From positions 125,433,741-125,497,740 of the forward strand of contig CM041465.1 in assembly GCA_023213395.1 (NCBI GenBank): 64,000 bases of DNA, given 5' to 3'. Origin of the DNA: Cycas panzhihuaensis. Its lineage: Eukaryota; Cycadophyta. Every line of letters begins with the position of its first letter. Positions within the stretch are counted from its first letter, which is position 1. The notes under the pieces were generated by a model that was not told where the DNA came from, searched no databases, and was given only the letters and a program-made list of their open reading frames with translations. The translations under genes and the position numbers were made by a program. Below are positions 28,352 to 38,479 of this stretch, piece after piece.

Positions 28352-31194
28352 CTATTCATATAAACATAACGTAAGGAAAGCAAAAAGAGTATTAAATTGC
28401 AATAATTGCATCTGATGAGAATGACTAAGCATACCACAGATTGGCATTCAATGGACTAAAAGCCCCACAGCGAACATAGTCTTTATGTCCTTCAAGATTT
28501 ATCAACTCTTCCTGTATAAAACAGAGATGAAAATCTTAAATCAGTTTACCAATGGATACAAATAGACAAGGTGATTGATGGATGTTTCAAAAATATTGAA
28601 AATAGCACACTCATTTTAGTAAAATATTCTCAATAGCAAAAGCAGACCAAATGAAAGCAAGCATCATTGCACCTGTGTTGCCACATCCCACCACTTGACC
28701 ATACTGTCATCACTTCCTGAGAGAAGATGAAGCTTGTCCTGAGGAGCATACCTCACAACTCTAACAGACCTACATAGAACAGACACGTTTCAACAAAGCT
28801 AATCAGAATTCAATGAACTTATGAGATTATGAGAACTCTTTATGACAGGATAGTGAAGAGTATAAGTATAAAAGGGATACATACTGAGTACCAATTAACA
28901 AATATCTTCGTGTAACAAGCATATAGGTGGTAAATCCAAATCTTTATCCACTGTGTTGAATTGGAACCAAGTCAAAGTTGTCAAATTACTTGTTTTGATA
29001 GCTCACACCTTTGGTTGACGGCATTTGGACGATAACAAATTGCAGATCTGTTATTGTGTCCTCATAATTTGCAGGAATTTCTGTTAATATGACAAAAGTT
29101 ACAATATGAAGACATATTTCATCATTTACCAATTGCATGATAACATTGGTTATGATCTTATATCATCTATTGCTTGTTTTGATCCTTCGGGCCTTCACCA
29201 CTCCACAGCTTTCCCAAATTCTATTGTTCCTGACAAATAAGCCTAGATATCAATCGAGACAGTGATTCAGGCATTGTGGTGAACAAGCTCTCATGAACGA
29301 CGGCAAGGAAAAGGTCTTCAATCCTTTGCTAGGTGGTGTGACAACTCCACCTCCTTTTAGTGAATTCAATCAAGATGTCTTTATCCTGGCTGCTAATCCT
29401 CTTTACCAGCCCATTGATGTAAGTGAAAGCTCTGGAGGGGTTCAATCTCATAGCTTTGAAGTTTCATGCCATGCTTCTCATTTTGTTGCTATTAAGTCAT
29501 CCTGTAGTAGTTGGCCCATGACTCCACTCACTTTAGCCAATCCTGCATTTTGCAAACCAGCTTTTTGCTGCTTTTGACCTTCATTGTGAAAACCCAGGTG
29601 GCACAGTCTGCCATTGTTTCTGGCATTGCTCTTGTACTCACATCTTATATGCTCTATGCCTATGTTAACTACCAATACATAGAAATTCCCTTATTGCACA
29701 TTCTAAGAAGTCTCACAACTTATACACAACAAAGATATTTGCACTCTTTTTCTCTCTCCTATTCAAAATATTACTTGCATTCAGTATGTACAGTGTGTTC
29801 TTGTAGAATTTGCCATTTAGAAGATGTGTTATATACAAATATTTCTTAATCATTTGGTCTTTCTTTTTTCTTTTCTTTTTTCAGTTGTACAGGAGGAGGT
29901 ATCAGAATACACCCAAAACACACCCACACACTCGGAAACGACCCTCCCAGGCAGAACCCAAATACCCCAATAGTGCAGGGTTACCTCCCAGGGCACACCC
30001 CCGGGCACACACGCACCCTACTAATACTCCCCCTGAGCTCCTAGGGGTTAAACCCTTTAACGTCCGTGCACCCGCTATAGCAGCCGTTAGCAAACACACT
30101 CGGGCGGTCCCCAGTCCACCGCATCAGTCAAGGCTCCAGGACTCGAACTCGGGGTTCCGCAGCCACGTGGGAACTACTTACCGATACGCCGTCCCTTTGG
30201 GGACTTAATCATTTGGTCTTTCATTGCCAAAAAAAATCACATGGCACCCCTTGTTGGCCACATCAAATGCACACACCACCACTGCCCCCCAACCCTCCAC
30301 AAGGGGCACTTTCTACTGTGGAACTCATCAACTGTCTAGCATCCCTTAACAGGTCTCACCGCATCCTTGACTGACTACTTTACTTGTCTGGCAACCACCA
30401 GGTACAGTTTCTCTTTGGGCCTAAAGAATTCGGTATCATCTGAAAGGACTTTCCAGCAAACTAGCACGATGCTGTATCCAATGTTTCCAATTTGACTTCA
30501 CCGTGAAGTTTTGTCTTCCTGAATTTTGAAATATACAATGCAAGCATGCTTGGTGGCACTCCCTAAAAAAGAATTTTTGTAAGACCAGGGCCACAATTTG
30601 AATTCACATTAAACAAGCACCAGAAAACAGAAAGTTTAGGCAGCCATCTGCTCAAAATAGATAATGTTGTGCTGTTAAACCAGATAACCAAGTATGTGCA
30701 TGTGCATGTAGCTGTGTGTGGGTGAGAGAGATACTAGAAGGCTACAGCCGTAACAGTAAGAAAATTCAACTTAAAAGCTTTACTTCCATGAATAGAAATT
30801 GTATTCCCTTGCATAATACTCAAGGTATAGCCCACAACCCCACTTTAGTATCAAAACAGTTTATAAAACCTGGGTCCTAAATAATTAAATATCTGAATTG
30901 TGAAAGCTTTTACCTGCCATGCCCCTTGAGTTGTCGGAGTAGCATACGAGTATTAACATCAAAGACCTTTTCACAACCAAACAAATCATCAATCATGTAA
31001 GTGCCTTTTTGAAATCACTTCTTAGCATGTAAAGAGCACATAAATTCTGTACACTCATTGAATGGTACTAAATCAACATTCAAGAAAGTACAGAAAATGA
31101 AAGAAATCCAATTAACTCTGTGCACCTGAATAATCCCCGACTCACCACCAGCAGCAATAATTTGCCCATCAGAACGAAAAACTCCAGAATATGC
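28279..31194 (-). CDS. UTP15: UTP15 (partial gene, five internal exons): nucleolar WD40 protein
   Basis: UTP15 is a subunit of the UtpA part of the small-subunit processome, acting in the nucleolus on rDNA transcription and 18S pre-rRNA processing. The Arabidopsis homologue is SLOW WALKER1. Five exons on the minus strand (31194-31126, 30966-30914, 28769-28673, 28511-28435, 28351-28279) splice at GT-AG sites with phases 0, 2, 0, 2 into 123 residues without a stop. They cover WD repeats of the N-terminal propeller: FRSDGQIIAAGGESG, VFDVNTRMLLRQLKGHGR, DKLHLLSGSDDSMVKWWD, GHKDYVRCGAFSP and TGSYDHTVRLWDLR. The GHKDYVRCG and TGSYDHTV blocks are diagnostic of UTP15 among WD40 proteins. N-terminal exons, the remaining repeats and the UTP15 C-domain are not in the window. 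The intact frame argues for a living gene. Confidence 0.88.
28435..28511 (-). CDS. UTP15: UTP15 exon d
   Basis: 77 bases between TATACAG and GTATGC. Encodes EELINLEGHKDYVRCGAF and SPLNANL, ending in phase 2 with TG of a Trp codon. The intron to exon c is 161 bp. Confidence 0.9.
28673..28769 (-). CDS. UTP15: UTP15 exon c
   Basis: 97 bases between TATGTAG and GTGCAA. Encodes (R)SVRVVRYAPQDKLHL, then LSGSDDSMVKWWDVATQ, a complete WD repeat. The intron to exon b is 2144 bp and contains the SINE. Confidence 0.88.
29845..29863. repeat. SINE target-site duplication, left copy
   Basis: CTTAATCATTTGGTCTTTC, 19 bp, identical to 30204-30222. Long duplications of this kind mark LINE-type target-primed insertion. 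Confidence 0.92.
29864..30203 (-). mobile_element. tRNA-derived SINE, about 340 bp
   Basis: On the minus strand it starts CCCCAAAGGGACGGCG, has an A-box-like TATCGGTAAGTAGT (about 30172-30185) and a good B box AGTTCGAGTCC (about 30139-30149). A GC-rich body follows, and it ends in an A-rich tail (GAAAAAAGAAAAGAAAAAA) next to the duplication. Size, internal pol III promoter, A-rich tail and perfect 19-bp duplication together define a SINE. It has no protein and depends on a LINE. It is GC-rich against AT-rich surroundings. The family is not one I can name. Confidence 0.87.
30204..30222. repeat. SINE target-site duplication, right copy
   Basis: Exact match to 29845-29863. Confidence 0.92.
30914..30966 (-). 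CDS. UTP15: UTP15 exon b
   Basis: 53 bases between GAAAAG and GTAAAA. Encodes VFDVNTRMLLRQLKGHG plus two bases of an Arg codon completed by exon c. The 159-bp intron to exon a is phase 0. Confidence 0.85.
31126..31194 (-). CDS. UTP15: UTP15 exon a
   Basis: 69 bases, 23 codons, preceded by TTGCAG and followed by GTGCAC. Encodes AYSGVFRSDGQIIAAGGESG and IIQ, aligning with the CASFRSDG...GVVQ segment known in plant UTP15. Confidence 0.85.
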
Positions 31195-32049
31195 CTGCAA
31201 GATATAAAGCAATTCAAGCACCCATGTTAACAAGCTCAAAGCAAACATTAGAAAAGATTTACAACCTACTCAAAAATATCAAGAACGATAGGCAAGAAGA
31301 AAGGCTGAATCTGCAATACATGAAATAAAGAAGCAGCATATAGCTGGAAACATGACATTGAGTAAATTTATGTCCTTATAGCTCATAGAGCTTCACACAT
31401 ACATCATTACGAATTATGAATTTAAAAAAATATAAAAAATAAAAATAGAAAGTATTACACTTTTATTTAATCCTGAGGTTGTTCCTCATTATGATTACTT
31501 GTAACATTATATTGCCATGTTTAAGGTTGTATGATTGAATGAAAGTAATTATTAAACTTCTTAAATATTCAACAAATTAAAAAACTGAAGCATGGTTTAT
31601 GAGAACCATGTAGCATTTGTCTTAAATGCTAGTCGGACCCTTTTTATAAGGCCAACCTCTAATTCCCTCTCTTAAAATTGACTTCTACCATATGTCATTT
31701 AATGCTCCTATTTATAGGATGCTTAACTCCCAATGTAAATCATCATTGTAAGAAGATTATCCAAGTCTGTAATTTTTGGCCCTAGTTGGAGGCTGCACTA
31801 GAGGACACCTAGCCTCAAAGAGGGTACATTCTTTAAACTCAATATTTTTGTAGCAATAATTATGGATGGGCTAAAAAATAGTACGTAAGTCTTCTGAAAA
31901 ATACTTACACCGAACCAAAATATCAGCCACTAAACACAAATTGCAGCTACAAATAAGTTAAAAACAGCAGTCCGGAACTAAATAGTGATAAAGCTAAATA
32001 TCATATAATTGATGACAAATTATATATACAATGATGCTCAAAAATAACC
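31195..32049 (-). other. Sequence upstream of UTP15 exon a, no feature seen
   Basis: AT-rich, presumably intron. No earlier UTP15 exon, repeat or reading frame could be supported. Its far end may include the undefined end of the Gypsy B 3' LTR. Confidence 0.45.
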
Positions 32050-32352
32050 AAGTGATGAATCTAAAATAGGATCCCTCTTCGAGGCAAGGTGCCCTCCGAA
32101 AGTGCAGCGCAAGAGCCAAAATTTATGACAATGAAAACAGCTTGGTCAATAATGCTAAGAGCGGCCAACAATCTACTTAAATAGTCCTTCAAGTAACACC
32201 TAAATTGGCCTCCCATAACACCTTATGAAGTCAGCCAGAAATAAGTACTAAGTCGGCCACAACACCTGGGAAAATCTTTAGTAGAGTACACTTATATTCA
32301 AATTGGTTTTCCAGCCATGTTGGAAGTCGGCCAAACTAAGGGGCTTGCTACA
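32050..32352 (-). repeat. Gypsy B 3' LTR (start firm, end unclear)
   Basis: Minus-strand TGTAGCAAGCCCC at 32352 follows the purine tract AAGGGGTGGGACT. It shares words such as CTGGCTGACTTCATAA with the Gypsy A LTR. Where it ends is a guess. Confidence 0.5.
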
Positions 32353-32394
32353 AGTCCCACCCCTTGAAAACATACTTTACTCTCAAAGCACAGG

Positions 32395-32830
32395 TAATTT
32401 GGGGCATCGTTGTAACCATTCCTCTGTTTCCCATGTTGCATCACTGCTATTTCTTGTCTTCCACTTAATAAGATATTCTTTGATTTCCCTAGAACGTAAA
32501 CTTTTGATGTGTTCTTGCAAAATGCCTCATGGTTCCGCTAACATCTTTCCTTCTTCGTCTAATATATGTAGATCAGTTTGGATCGGAACATCTTCTCCAA
32601 GTTTCTTCTTGAGACAAGAGACGTGAAATGTGTTGTGGATTCGATAGGTTGAGGGAAGTTCTAACCAGTATGCCACTTCGCCAACCTTGGCCAGAATTTT
32701 GTAGGGTTCAAAAATTTTTGGTTGTAATTTATTACAACCTGCTTGCTTAAGACTGACTTGTTTGTATGGCTACAAACAAAGTTATACCCAATCCCCAACC
32801 TCAAATGTTCATTCCGATCTTTGGAGATCC
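32395..32830 (-). pseudogene. Gypsy B integrase C-terminal domain and chromodomain
   Basis: GCNKLQPKIFEPYKILAKVG, YWLELPSTYRIHNTFHVSCL and KKKLGED form the integrase C-terminal fold. After a short linker comes HIKSLRSREIKEYLIKWK and DATWETEEWLQ (about 32400-32520), a chromodomain with the YLIKWK and ATWE signatures. In chromoviruses this module guides integration toward marked chromatin. At least one stop lies between the two. Confidence 0.85.
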
Positions 32831-32913
32831 GCCTGTTGTTTCATTCAATTCTGAGCCATATTTAGATTGTCCTTTAGTATTTCCAATATTTTTCTTGTTT
32901 GTTGTTGGTACTT

Positions 32914-33640
32914 TTATACTGCCTGTACTTTGGAAGGTCTTGTCCAGCTCAAGATTGAAGGTGATTCGAAACCATAGAATGCTTGGAACAACGTCATCTT
33001 GGTGGCAGTATAGTATGTTGTGTTATACCACCATTCTGCTAAGTGAAGCCATTTGTGCCATTGGTGTGGTTTTTCAGCAACAAAATTACGTAAATATCCT
33101 TCAAGGCATTTGTTTACAGCCTCAGTTTGTTCATTCGTTTGCAGATGATATGGCGTACTCATATTTAGTTTGGTACTAGCTAACCTCAATAGTCCTTGCC
33201 AAAAATGGATAGTAAATTTGGGGTCACGATCGTTGATGATTACCTTTGGGAATCCATGGAGTCCATACACCTCTTTGAAGAATAACTCTGTTATTTGTGG
33301 TGCTTTAGCCATTGTTTGTGTTCCCCGTAAATGCACATATTTTGTTAAGCAATCTACTATTACAAAAATGGCATCTTTACCTTCCGATTTAGACAGTGCT
33401 ATGATAAAATCCATAAATATCTCCTCGCGCTTTTGTTCTAGATTATGTAGTGGTTGGAGTAAACTAGGAGTTCTTAGATTTTCACTACGGTTCTGCTAAC
33501 AAAGATCACATTCTTCTACAAACTTCTATACCTCTACTTTCATCCCTTTCCAGAAAAAATTGTCCCTTATCTTCTGATAAGTTTTATCTATTCCCATTTG
33601 GCCTTCCGATGCCAAGCAATGTGCTTCTTCCAAGATCTTC
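32914..33640 (-). pseudogene. Gypsy B integrase zinc finger and catalytic core
   Basis: The frame 32914-33414 reads MDFIIALSKSEGKDAIFVIV, NDRDPKFT and EQTEAVNKCLEGYLRNF, giving a D, D-35-E layout. Upstream, ahead of a stop, are AHCLASEGQMGIDKTYQKIR and EECDLC, the HHCC zinc finger with its second His changed to Gln. The end of the frame includes GFESPSILSW. Confidence 0.87.
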
Positions 33641-33853
33641 TTTTTTATTGTTGCGGCCACAGGAACTAGCACTTTCCCTTTTCTTAGGATTAATTTATCC
33701 TGAAGAGTATACTTGGTATTAATCCCTTGTCGATCTCTTGCAAGACCTTTTAGGAATGACTATCATCTGTGTAACCCTAGGTTAATTCCTCAATCCAACC
33801 TTGAGTTATCATTGTAATGTTCTTCAAAGAAACTAGGTTGTCCTCTTAAGTTT

Positions 33854-34096
33854 CTATCTGGACAACGCATCTGCTATGATATTTCCCTTTCCCTTTTTGT
33901 AAATTAATGAGAAATCAAAGGCTTGAAATCTACTTATCCATTTTTGTTGCTTGTTTGTCAAGGATGCTTGATTAAGGAAGTACTTCAAGTTATCATGATC
34001 CATTTTAACAATGAACTTGTTTCCTAACAAGTATTGCCACCATTGATAGATGGCATGCATGATGGCCAGTATTTCTTTATCATATATGGGAGGCAT
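33854..34096 (-). pseudogene. Gypsy B RNase H
   Basis: YDKEILAIMHAIYQWWQYLL, VKMDHDNLKYFLNQ and KKGKGNIIADALSR are standard gypsy RNase H motifs, including the DALSR end. It is linked to RT through a frameshift at about 34100. Confidence 0.88.
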
Positions 34097-34143
34097 TCCA
34101 GGGTATTAAGCTTTTGGCTTTTGTATGCAATCGGCCTTCCTTC

Positions 34144-34726
34144 TTACAAGAGTATGGTACCTATACCAAAACCCAATGCGTCACATTTGATAGTGAATGG
34201 TATCGTGAAATCGGGCATTGTTAAGACTAGAGCTCTAGTCATAGCTACTTTTAATTGTTGAAAAGCACTTTCAGCCATTTGTGCCCACTTAAATACATCT
34301 TTCTTAGTCAGATTTGTTAAGGGAGCAGCTATATTAGCGTAACCCTTAATAAAATTGCATATAGATCCTGCAGCTCCCAAAAATCCACGTACTCCTGATA
34401 TAGTTTTCGGTGTTGGCTAGTTGACGATTGCTTCAATCTTCTTTGGATCAATTCATACCCCTTCCAAAGCGATGATATAACCCAAATATTCTAACTCGGT
34501 CTGTCCAAATGAACATTTGTTCTTGTTGGCAAAAAGTTGTTGATCCTATAAAAGCTAAAGAATAATACGAATATGCTCAATGTGCTCCTACCAAGTTCGG
34601 CTATAAATTAAGATATCATCAGAAAAAACCAAAACGAACCTTCGTATGTATGGCCTACGAATCTGGTTCATCATCCTTTGAAAGGTCGTTGGAGTATTTG
34701 CCAACCCGAACAACATAACTCGAAAC
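34144..34726 (-). pseudogene. Gypsy B RT (C-terminal part)
   Basis: [30 protein letters not shown] (catalytic DD kept), then [30 protein letters not shown] and PLTNLTKKDVFKW, spread over frames with stops. The N-terminal RT motifs are cut away at 34727 by the Copia-5 LTR. Confidence 0.87.
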
Positions 34727-35277
34727 TGTGAAAATGGCCTAATGGCCTTACAATCCCAAGATCTAAAAGCTAGGTTCACTCTAGTTCTAGAAAGCAAATA
34801 AGCTAGACAAGAATGAAACTATAAGATGAAATATGAGCAAGATAAAGCATGAAGAGAAAGAGCAAGAAAATGATACCAAAGATGAGGATTTGGAATTGGT
34901 CCAATCTCCAAATGAATAACAGGTTGATTAGCAAACTGGCAACATAACAATACAGCTCCAACTCTCTATGAGAACAATGAGGAGAGGTCTCATTATATAG
35001 AGTGAAAGGAGAGACCTAAGGCATTGGATGTTTGACAAGTGTCAAACATCCAAAGTACATGCCTTGCATGTAGGACATGTGTCCTTTTAGGGCTCTCAAG
35101 TGAGCAAAAGTGCATGGGGGTCCATTTGACCCTTTAGTGACAATGTTGTGTCACTAGGAAAGAATGTGAGTGTGCACTTTATCACTTAAATGATAAGTCA
35201 CCCCTAAAGTACAAAAGTACACATATTACATGAAAAATAAAGTACATAGTCTTAACATGTAAACATAAGGTTTAACA
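34727..35277 (-). repeat. 3' LTR of Copia-5
   Basis: 551 bp, minus-strand TGTTAAAC...TTTCACA. The U3 palindrome carries one change (CTTAAATG). It is inserted in Gypsy B RT. Confidence 0.92.
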
Positions 35278-35288
35278 CCCCCCCTTAC
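35278..35288 (-). other. Polypurine tract of Copia-5
   Basis: Minus-strand GTAAGGGGGGG directly before the LTR. Confidence 0.82.
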
Positions 35289-35299
35289 TGTTTACAATG

Positions 35300-36215
35300 T
35301 TAAGTCGGACCCCTAGACCATCTCTAAATTTTACAAATTTTTCTCTACCAAGTGGCTTCGTAAGGACATCTGATATCTGTTGTTCTGTTGGTCTATATTG
35401 AAAGTTGATCTCACCACTTTGCACATGCTCTCTGATGAAGTGATGATGAACCTTAATATGTTTGGTCCTTGCATGAAAGACAGGATTCTTGGCCAGCTTG
35501 AGTACACTTTGATTGTCGCAATAAATCCTGGTGGGATGATCCTGCTCAAGTCCAAGTTCCCCAAGAATCTGTCGTAGCTAGATAGCCTCACAAGTCACGA
35601 CTTGACTTTGTATTCGCCGGTGGAGGACAAGGTAACATTGGGTTGCTTCTTGCAACTCCACGAAACAACTGTTGAACCAAGGGTAAAACAGTAACCCGAG
35701 GTTGATCTCCCTCATCCCTAGCAACACGCCTAATCAGAATCTGAGAACCCTTCCAGAGTGAAGTTCTCATCATGTGCATACTCAAGTCCATGCTGCAATG
35801 TGCCTTTGATGTATTTGAGTATGCATTTAGCTACATTCCAATGTTTCTAATTGGGTTGAGACATGTATCGAGAACAGATACCAACTGCAAATGAAATATC
35901 CGGTCGAGTGTTGGTGAGATAAATGAGGCTACCAATCAACTGCCGGTAAAGAGTGGGATCTGCAGGTTCAGCTTCCCCATTAAGAGTAAGCTTTGTTCCA
36001 TTCTCCATGGGTGTAGGCATTGATTTGCAGTCGCGCATCCTGAACCGCTACAAAATGTCCCAAGAATATTTGGCTTGGGAAATGAAGATATAGCCTGGTT
36101 GTTGCCATACCTCAAAGCCTAAAAAATAATGGAGAAGTCCAAGATCTGTCATCTCAAAACTCCTCTTCAAGTCATCCTAGAGAATTTGTATCATCTTAGT
36201 GTCATTGCCAGTGAT
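35300..36215 (-). pseudogene. Copia-5 RT C-terminus and RNase H
   Basis: MENGTKLTLNGEAEPADPTL, RQLIGSLIYLTNTRPDISF and SRYMSQPN lie in the frame 35847-36038. RNase H motifs follow in broken frames, including the antisense of CDNQSVLKL near 35515. A block at 35585-35740 departs abruptly from Copia-1 although both sides match closely. Confidence 0.85.
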
Positions 36216-36217
36216 CA

Positions 36218-36850
36218 CTAAGTCATCCACATACAAGACAATGAAAATGGCATGGTTTTTTCATCTATGATGTATAAGTTAGGATCTGAAGTAGATCGAT
36301 GAAACCCATGTCTCAAAAAATAATCATCAATCTTTGAGTACCATGCTCTTGGAGCTTGTTTCAAGCCATACAATGCCTTTTTTAGGCGACAAACTAAATG
36401 CTTCTTGCCTTGTACATTGTAACCGGGAGGTTGCTCCAAGTATACCTCCTCCTGAAGATCGCCATTGAGAAAGGCGCTCTTCACGTCGATCTGAAAAACT
36501 AGCCATTTGCATTGAGCTGCTAAGGCCAAGATGAGTCTGATGGTGTTCATGTTAGCCACTAGTGCAAAAATCTCCTCGTAGTCTATGCCTTCCTTTTGTT
36601 TGAACCCTTTTGCCACAAGGCGGGCCTTATGCCGCTTAAGTGTACCATGAAAATGGAATTTGGTCTTGTAGACCGATTTGCAATTCATTGCCTATTTGTG
36701 TTTAGGCAATTCGACCAAATCCCAAGTACCATTCTTTTCAATAGAATGGATTTCTTCATCCATGGCAGCCTTCCAATTTTCATTTTTAGAAGCCTTTTCA
36801 AAGGTGGAAGGCTCATCAACACATAGCACTTTAGCCATAAGTGCAAAATT
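36218..36850 (-). pseudogene. Copia-5 RT
   Basis: The 156-residue frame 36218-36688 has KRHKARLVAKGFKQKEGIDY, QIDVKSAFLNGDLQEEVYLE and [20 protein letters not shown]. The SCMWMT end is where YVDD should follow, after a frameshift near 36240. The N-terminal MAKVLCVDEPSTFEKA is in another frame up to about 36840. Confidence 0.87.
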
Positions 36851-36853
36851 GGT

Positions 36854-37830
36854 CTACTGCTTGTATTTTGATGGATGTTTTTCTTCAATAATGTGGTCGT
36901 CCTGCACTGTTTGAGTATACCATTTCGGTAACTTTTTAATTGATGTGACTTGAACCTCAAGATCTTCTAGTTTAAGTGGTTGATCAACAGAAGATGTGCT
37001 AAGATCAAGTGGAGCTAAATTTGATGATGTGGACGGTCCAGCAAGTGCAGATGATGTACATGGAGTTGAAGATTGAGAAGGAAGAAAGGCCTCAACAATC
37101 TTTTTGCCTTTGTCAATGGGGGGTTGCATGGATGTTGTATGCAACTCCTTATGGTCTTCTTCAGCAAAGATTACATCTCTTGAGAGATGCATTTTCTTTC
37201 CAATGGGATCATACAACTTGTAGCCTTTGCTATGAATGGCATAACCTACAAAGATGCATTTTAGGCTATGCTTGTCTAATTTTGTTCTTTGCTGATCGGC
37301 GATATACATATAAGAAGTGCACCCAAAAGTCCTCAAATGGCTGACAGTTGGCTTTTTGCCAAACCATGCCTCCTTTGGTTTGATGCCGTGTGACTGCTGT
37401 TGTTGGACTCTGATTTGCCACATAGGCAGTTGTGTGGAATGCCTCTGCCCAGTAAGCTCGAGTGAGTCCTTTTGCATGCATCATTGCTTTGGCTTTGTTA
37501 GCCAAAATTCTATTCATTCTTTCGGAGACTCCATTTTGTTGAGGAGTATGAGGAATAGTAAGCTATCTCTGAATGCCATTATCCTTGCAGAATTGGGTGA
37601 ATTCGTTTGAAGTAAATTCACCTCCATTATCTGTCCTTAGTGTTTTGATGGATTGGCCAGACTCGTTATCCACTTCAAGCTTGAATTCTTTAAACTTTTA
37701 AAATGCTTCAGACTTATGCTTGATGAAGTAAACCCAGACTTTATGAGAGAAGTCGTCAATGAAGGAGATGTAGTACAAAGCTCCTCCAAAGGATGCGGTA
37801 GACATAGGTCCACACAAATCTGAGTGTACC
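36854..37830 (-). pseudogene. Copia-5 integrase
   Basis: The core includes HSDLCGPM, FIDDFSHKVWVYF, LRTDNGGEF and ERMNRILANKAKAMM, so D, D and E are all recognisable. The C-terminal part (36854-37477) has KHSLKCIFVGYAIHSKGYKL and a Ser/Pro-rich linker. Stops at about 37566 and 37700 and a frameshift near 37400 break it. Confidence 0.87.
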
Positions 37831-37839
37831 AGCTGCAAA

Positions 37840-38470
37840 AGATGTGATGCACACCAAGCTTTTCCTTTAGGGAAAGGCAAGCGATGTTGTGTCCCCATTA
37901 TGCATGCTTCACAAAGACATTTTGTGCCATATATCTTTGGAAGCCCATGTACCATATTTTTGTTCACCATCTGCTTAAGATTGTCTAAGCTCAAATGGCC
38001 TAGACGTTGATGCCAAAGTTGCATCTTGGACAAAGTTTGAGTGACAATGGAACCAGAGTAAGCAGAATCAAGTATTATATTATTAGCATCCAATTTATAG
38101 AGGCCATGATCCTCATATCCAACAGCTACTACCTGGTCATTTTTGTCACTTATTACACATTTCCCATTCTTGAACAATATGCTCATCTGTTGCTTGTCCA
38201 ATTTACTAACAGATAGCAAGCTCTTCTCCATGGAAGGTATAAAATAGGCATTGCCATTGGGAAATGAGGAGGAAGGATTAGAAGGAAAATGAAATGGAGC
38301 TATTGTGCCTATGCCAGAAATCTTGACAGATTGATTGTTGTCGAAGGTCACTGATTGACCTTTTCCTTCCTTGATGTCGCAAAGGAGCTCTTCACTCCCG
38401 GTCATGTGTTGAGTAGCTCCTGAGTCAATTATCCAAGTTTCATCAACCTTGGATGAATGATAAGCACAAA
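37840..38470 (-). pseudogene. Copia-5 protease and GAG-pre-integrase
   Basis: The 235-residue frame (37698-38405) begins MTGSEELLCDIKEG just after the protease motif TWIIDSGATQHMTG (about 38403-38440). It runs through NGNAYFIPSMEKSLLSVSKL and HQRLGHLSLDNLKQM to CLCEACIMGTQHRLPF, with no stop until integrase. This is the longest intact stretch of its kind here. Confidence 0.88.
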
Positions 38471-38479
38471 ACAGTTTGT

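Larger units (their letters stand above)
28770..30913 (-). other. UTP15 intron b-c (2144 bp) with SINE
   Basis: Flanked by exon b donor GTAAAA and exon c acceptor TATGTAG. It holds the SINE at 29864-30203. A plus-strand 94-codon frame at 29293-29577 (MNDGKEKVFNPLLGG...) has no family I recognise and no start context or intron support. I treat it as unassigned intron sequence, possibly an old mobile element. Confidence 0.6.
32050..34726 (-). mobile_element. Gypsy B: chromodomain Ty3/gypsy element (chromovirus), 5' half missing
   Basis: The minus strand carries RT, RNase H, integrase, chromodomain, a purine tract and the beginning of a 3' LTR. RT is cut at its FSQF/RVM junction by Copia-5 (LTR at 34727). 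The part upstream of RT does not reappear beyond Copia-5. The left limit is approximate because the LTR end is not identifiable. All domains carry stops. Confidence 0.85.

Noticed and set aside
28265-28440. An 81-codon single-exon protein starting MVCLVILIRC around the WD motif
   Set aside because: It reads through introns on both sides of exon e; the GT-AG model with matching phases explains the WD40 sequence better.
30130-30190. Box A and B like a tRNA gene
   Set aside because: It does not fold as a complete tRNA and is bounded by a 19-bp duplication with an A-rich tail, so it is the promoter of a SINE.
27204-32352. Gypsy A and Gypsy B as one element flanking UTP15 exons
   Set aside because: Both point the same way, but the 3' LTR of B precedes the 5' LTR of A on the minus strand, their LTRs differ, and host exons lie between.
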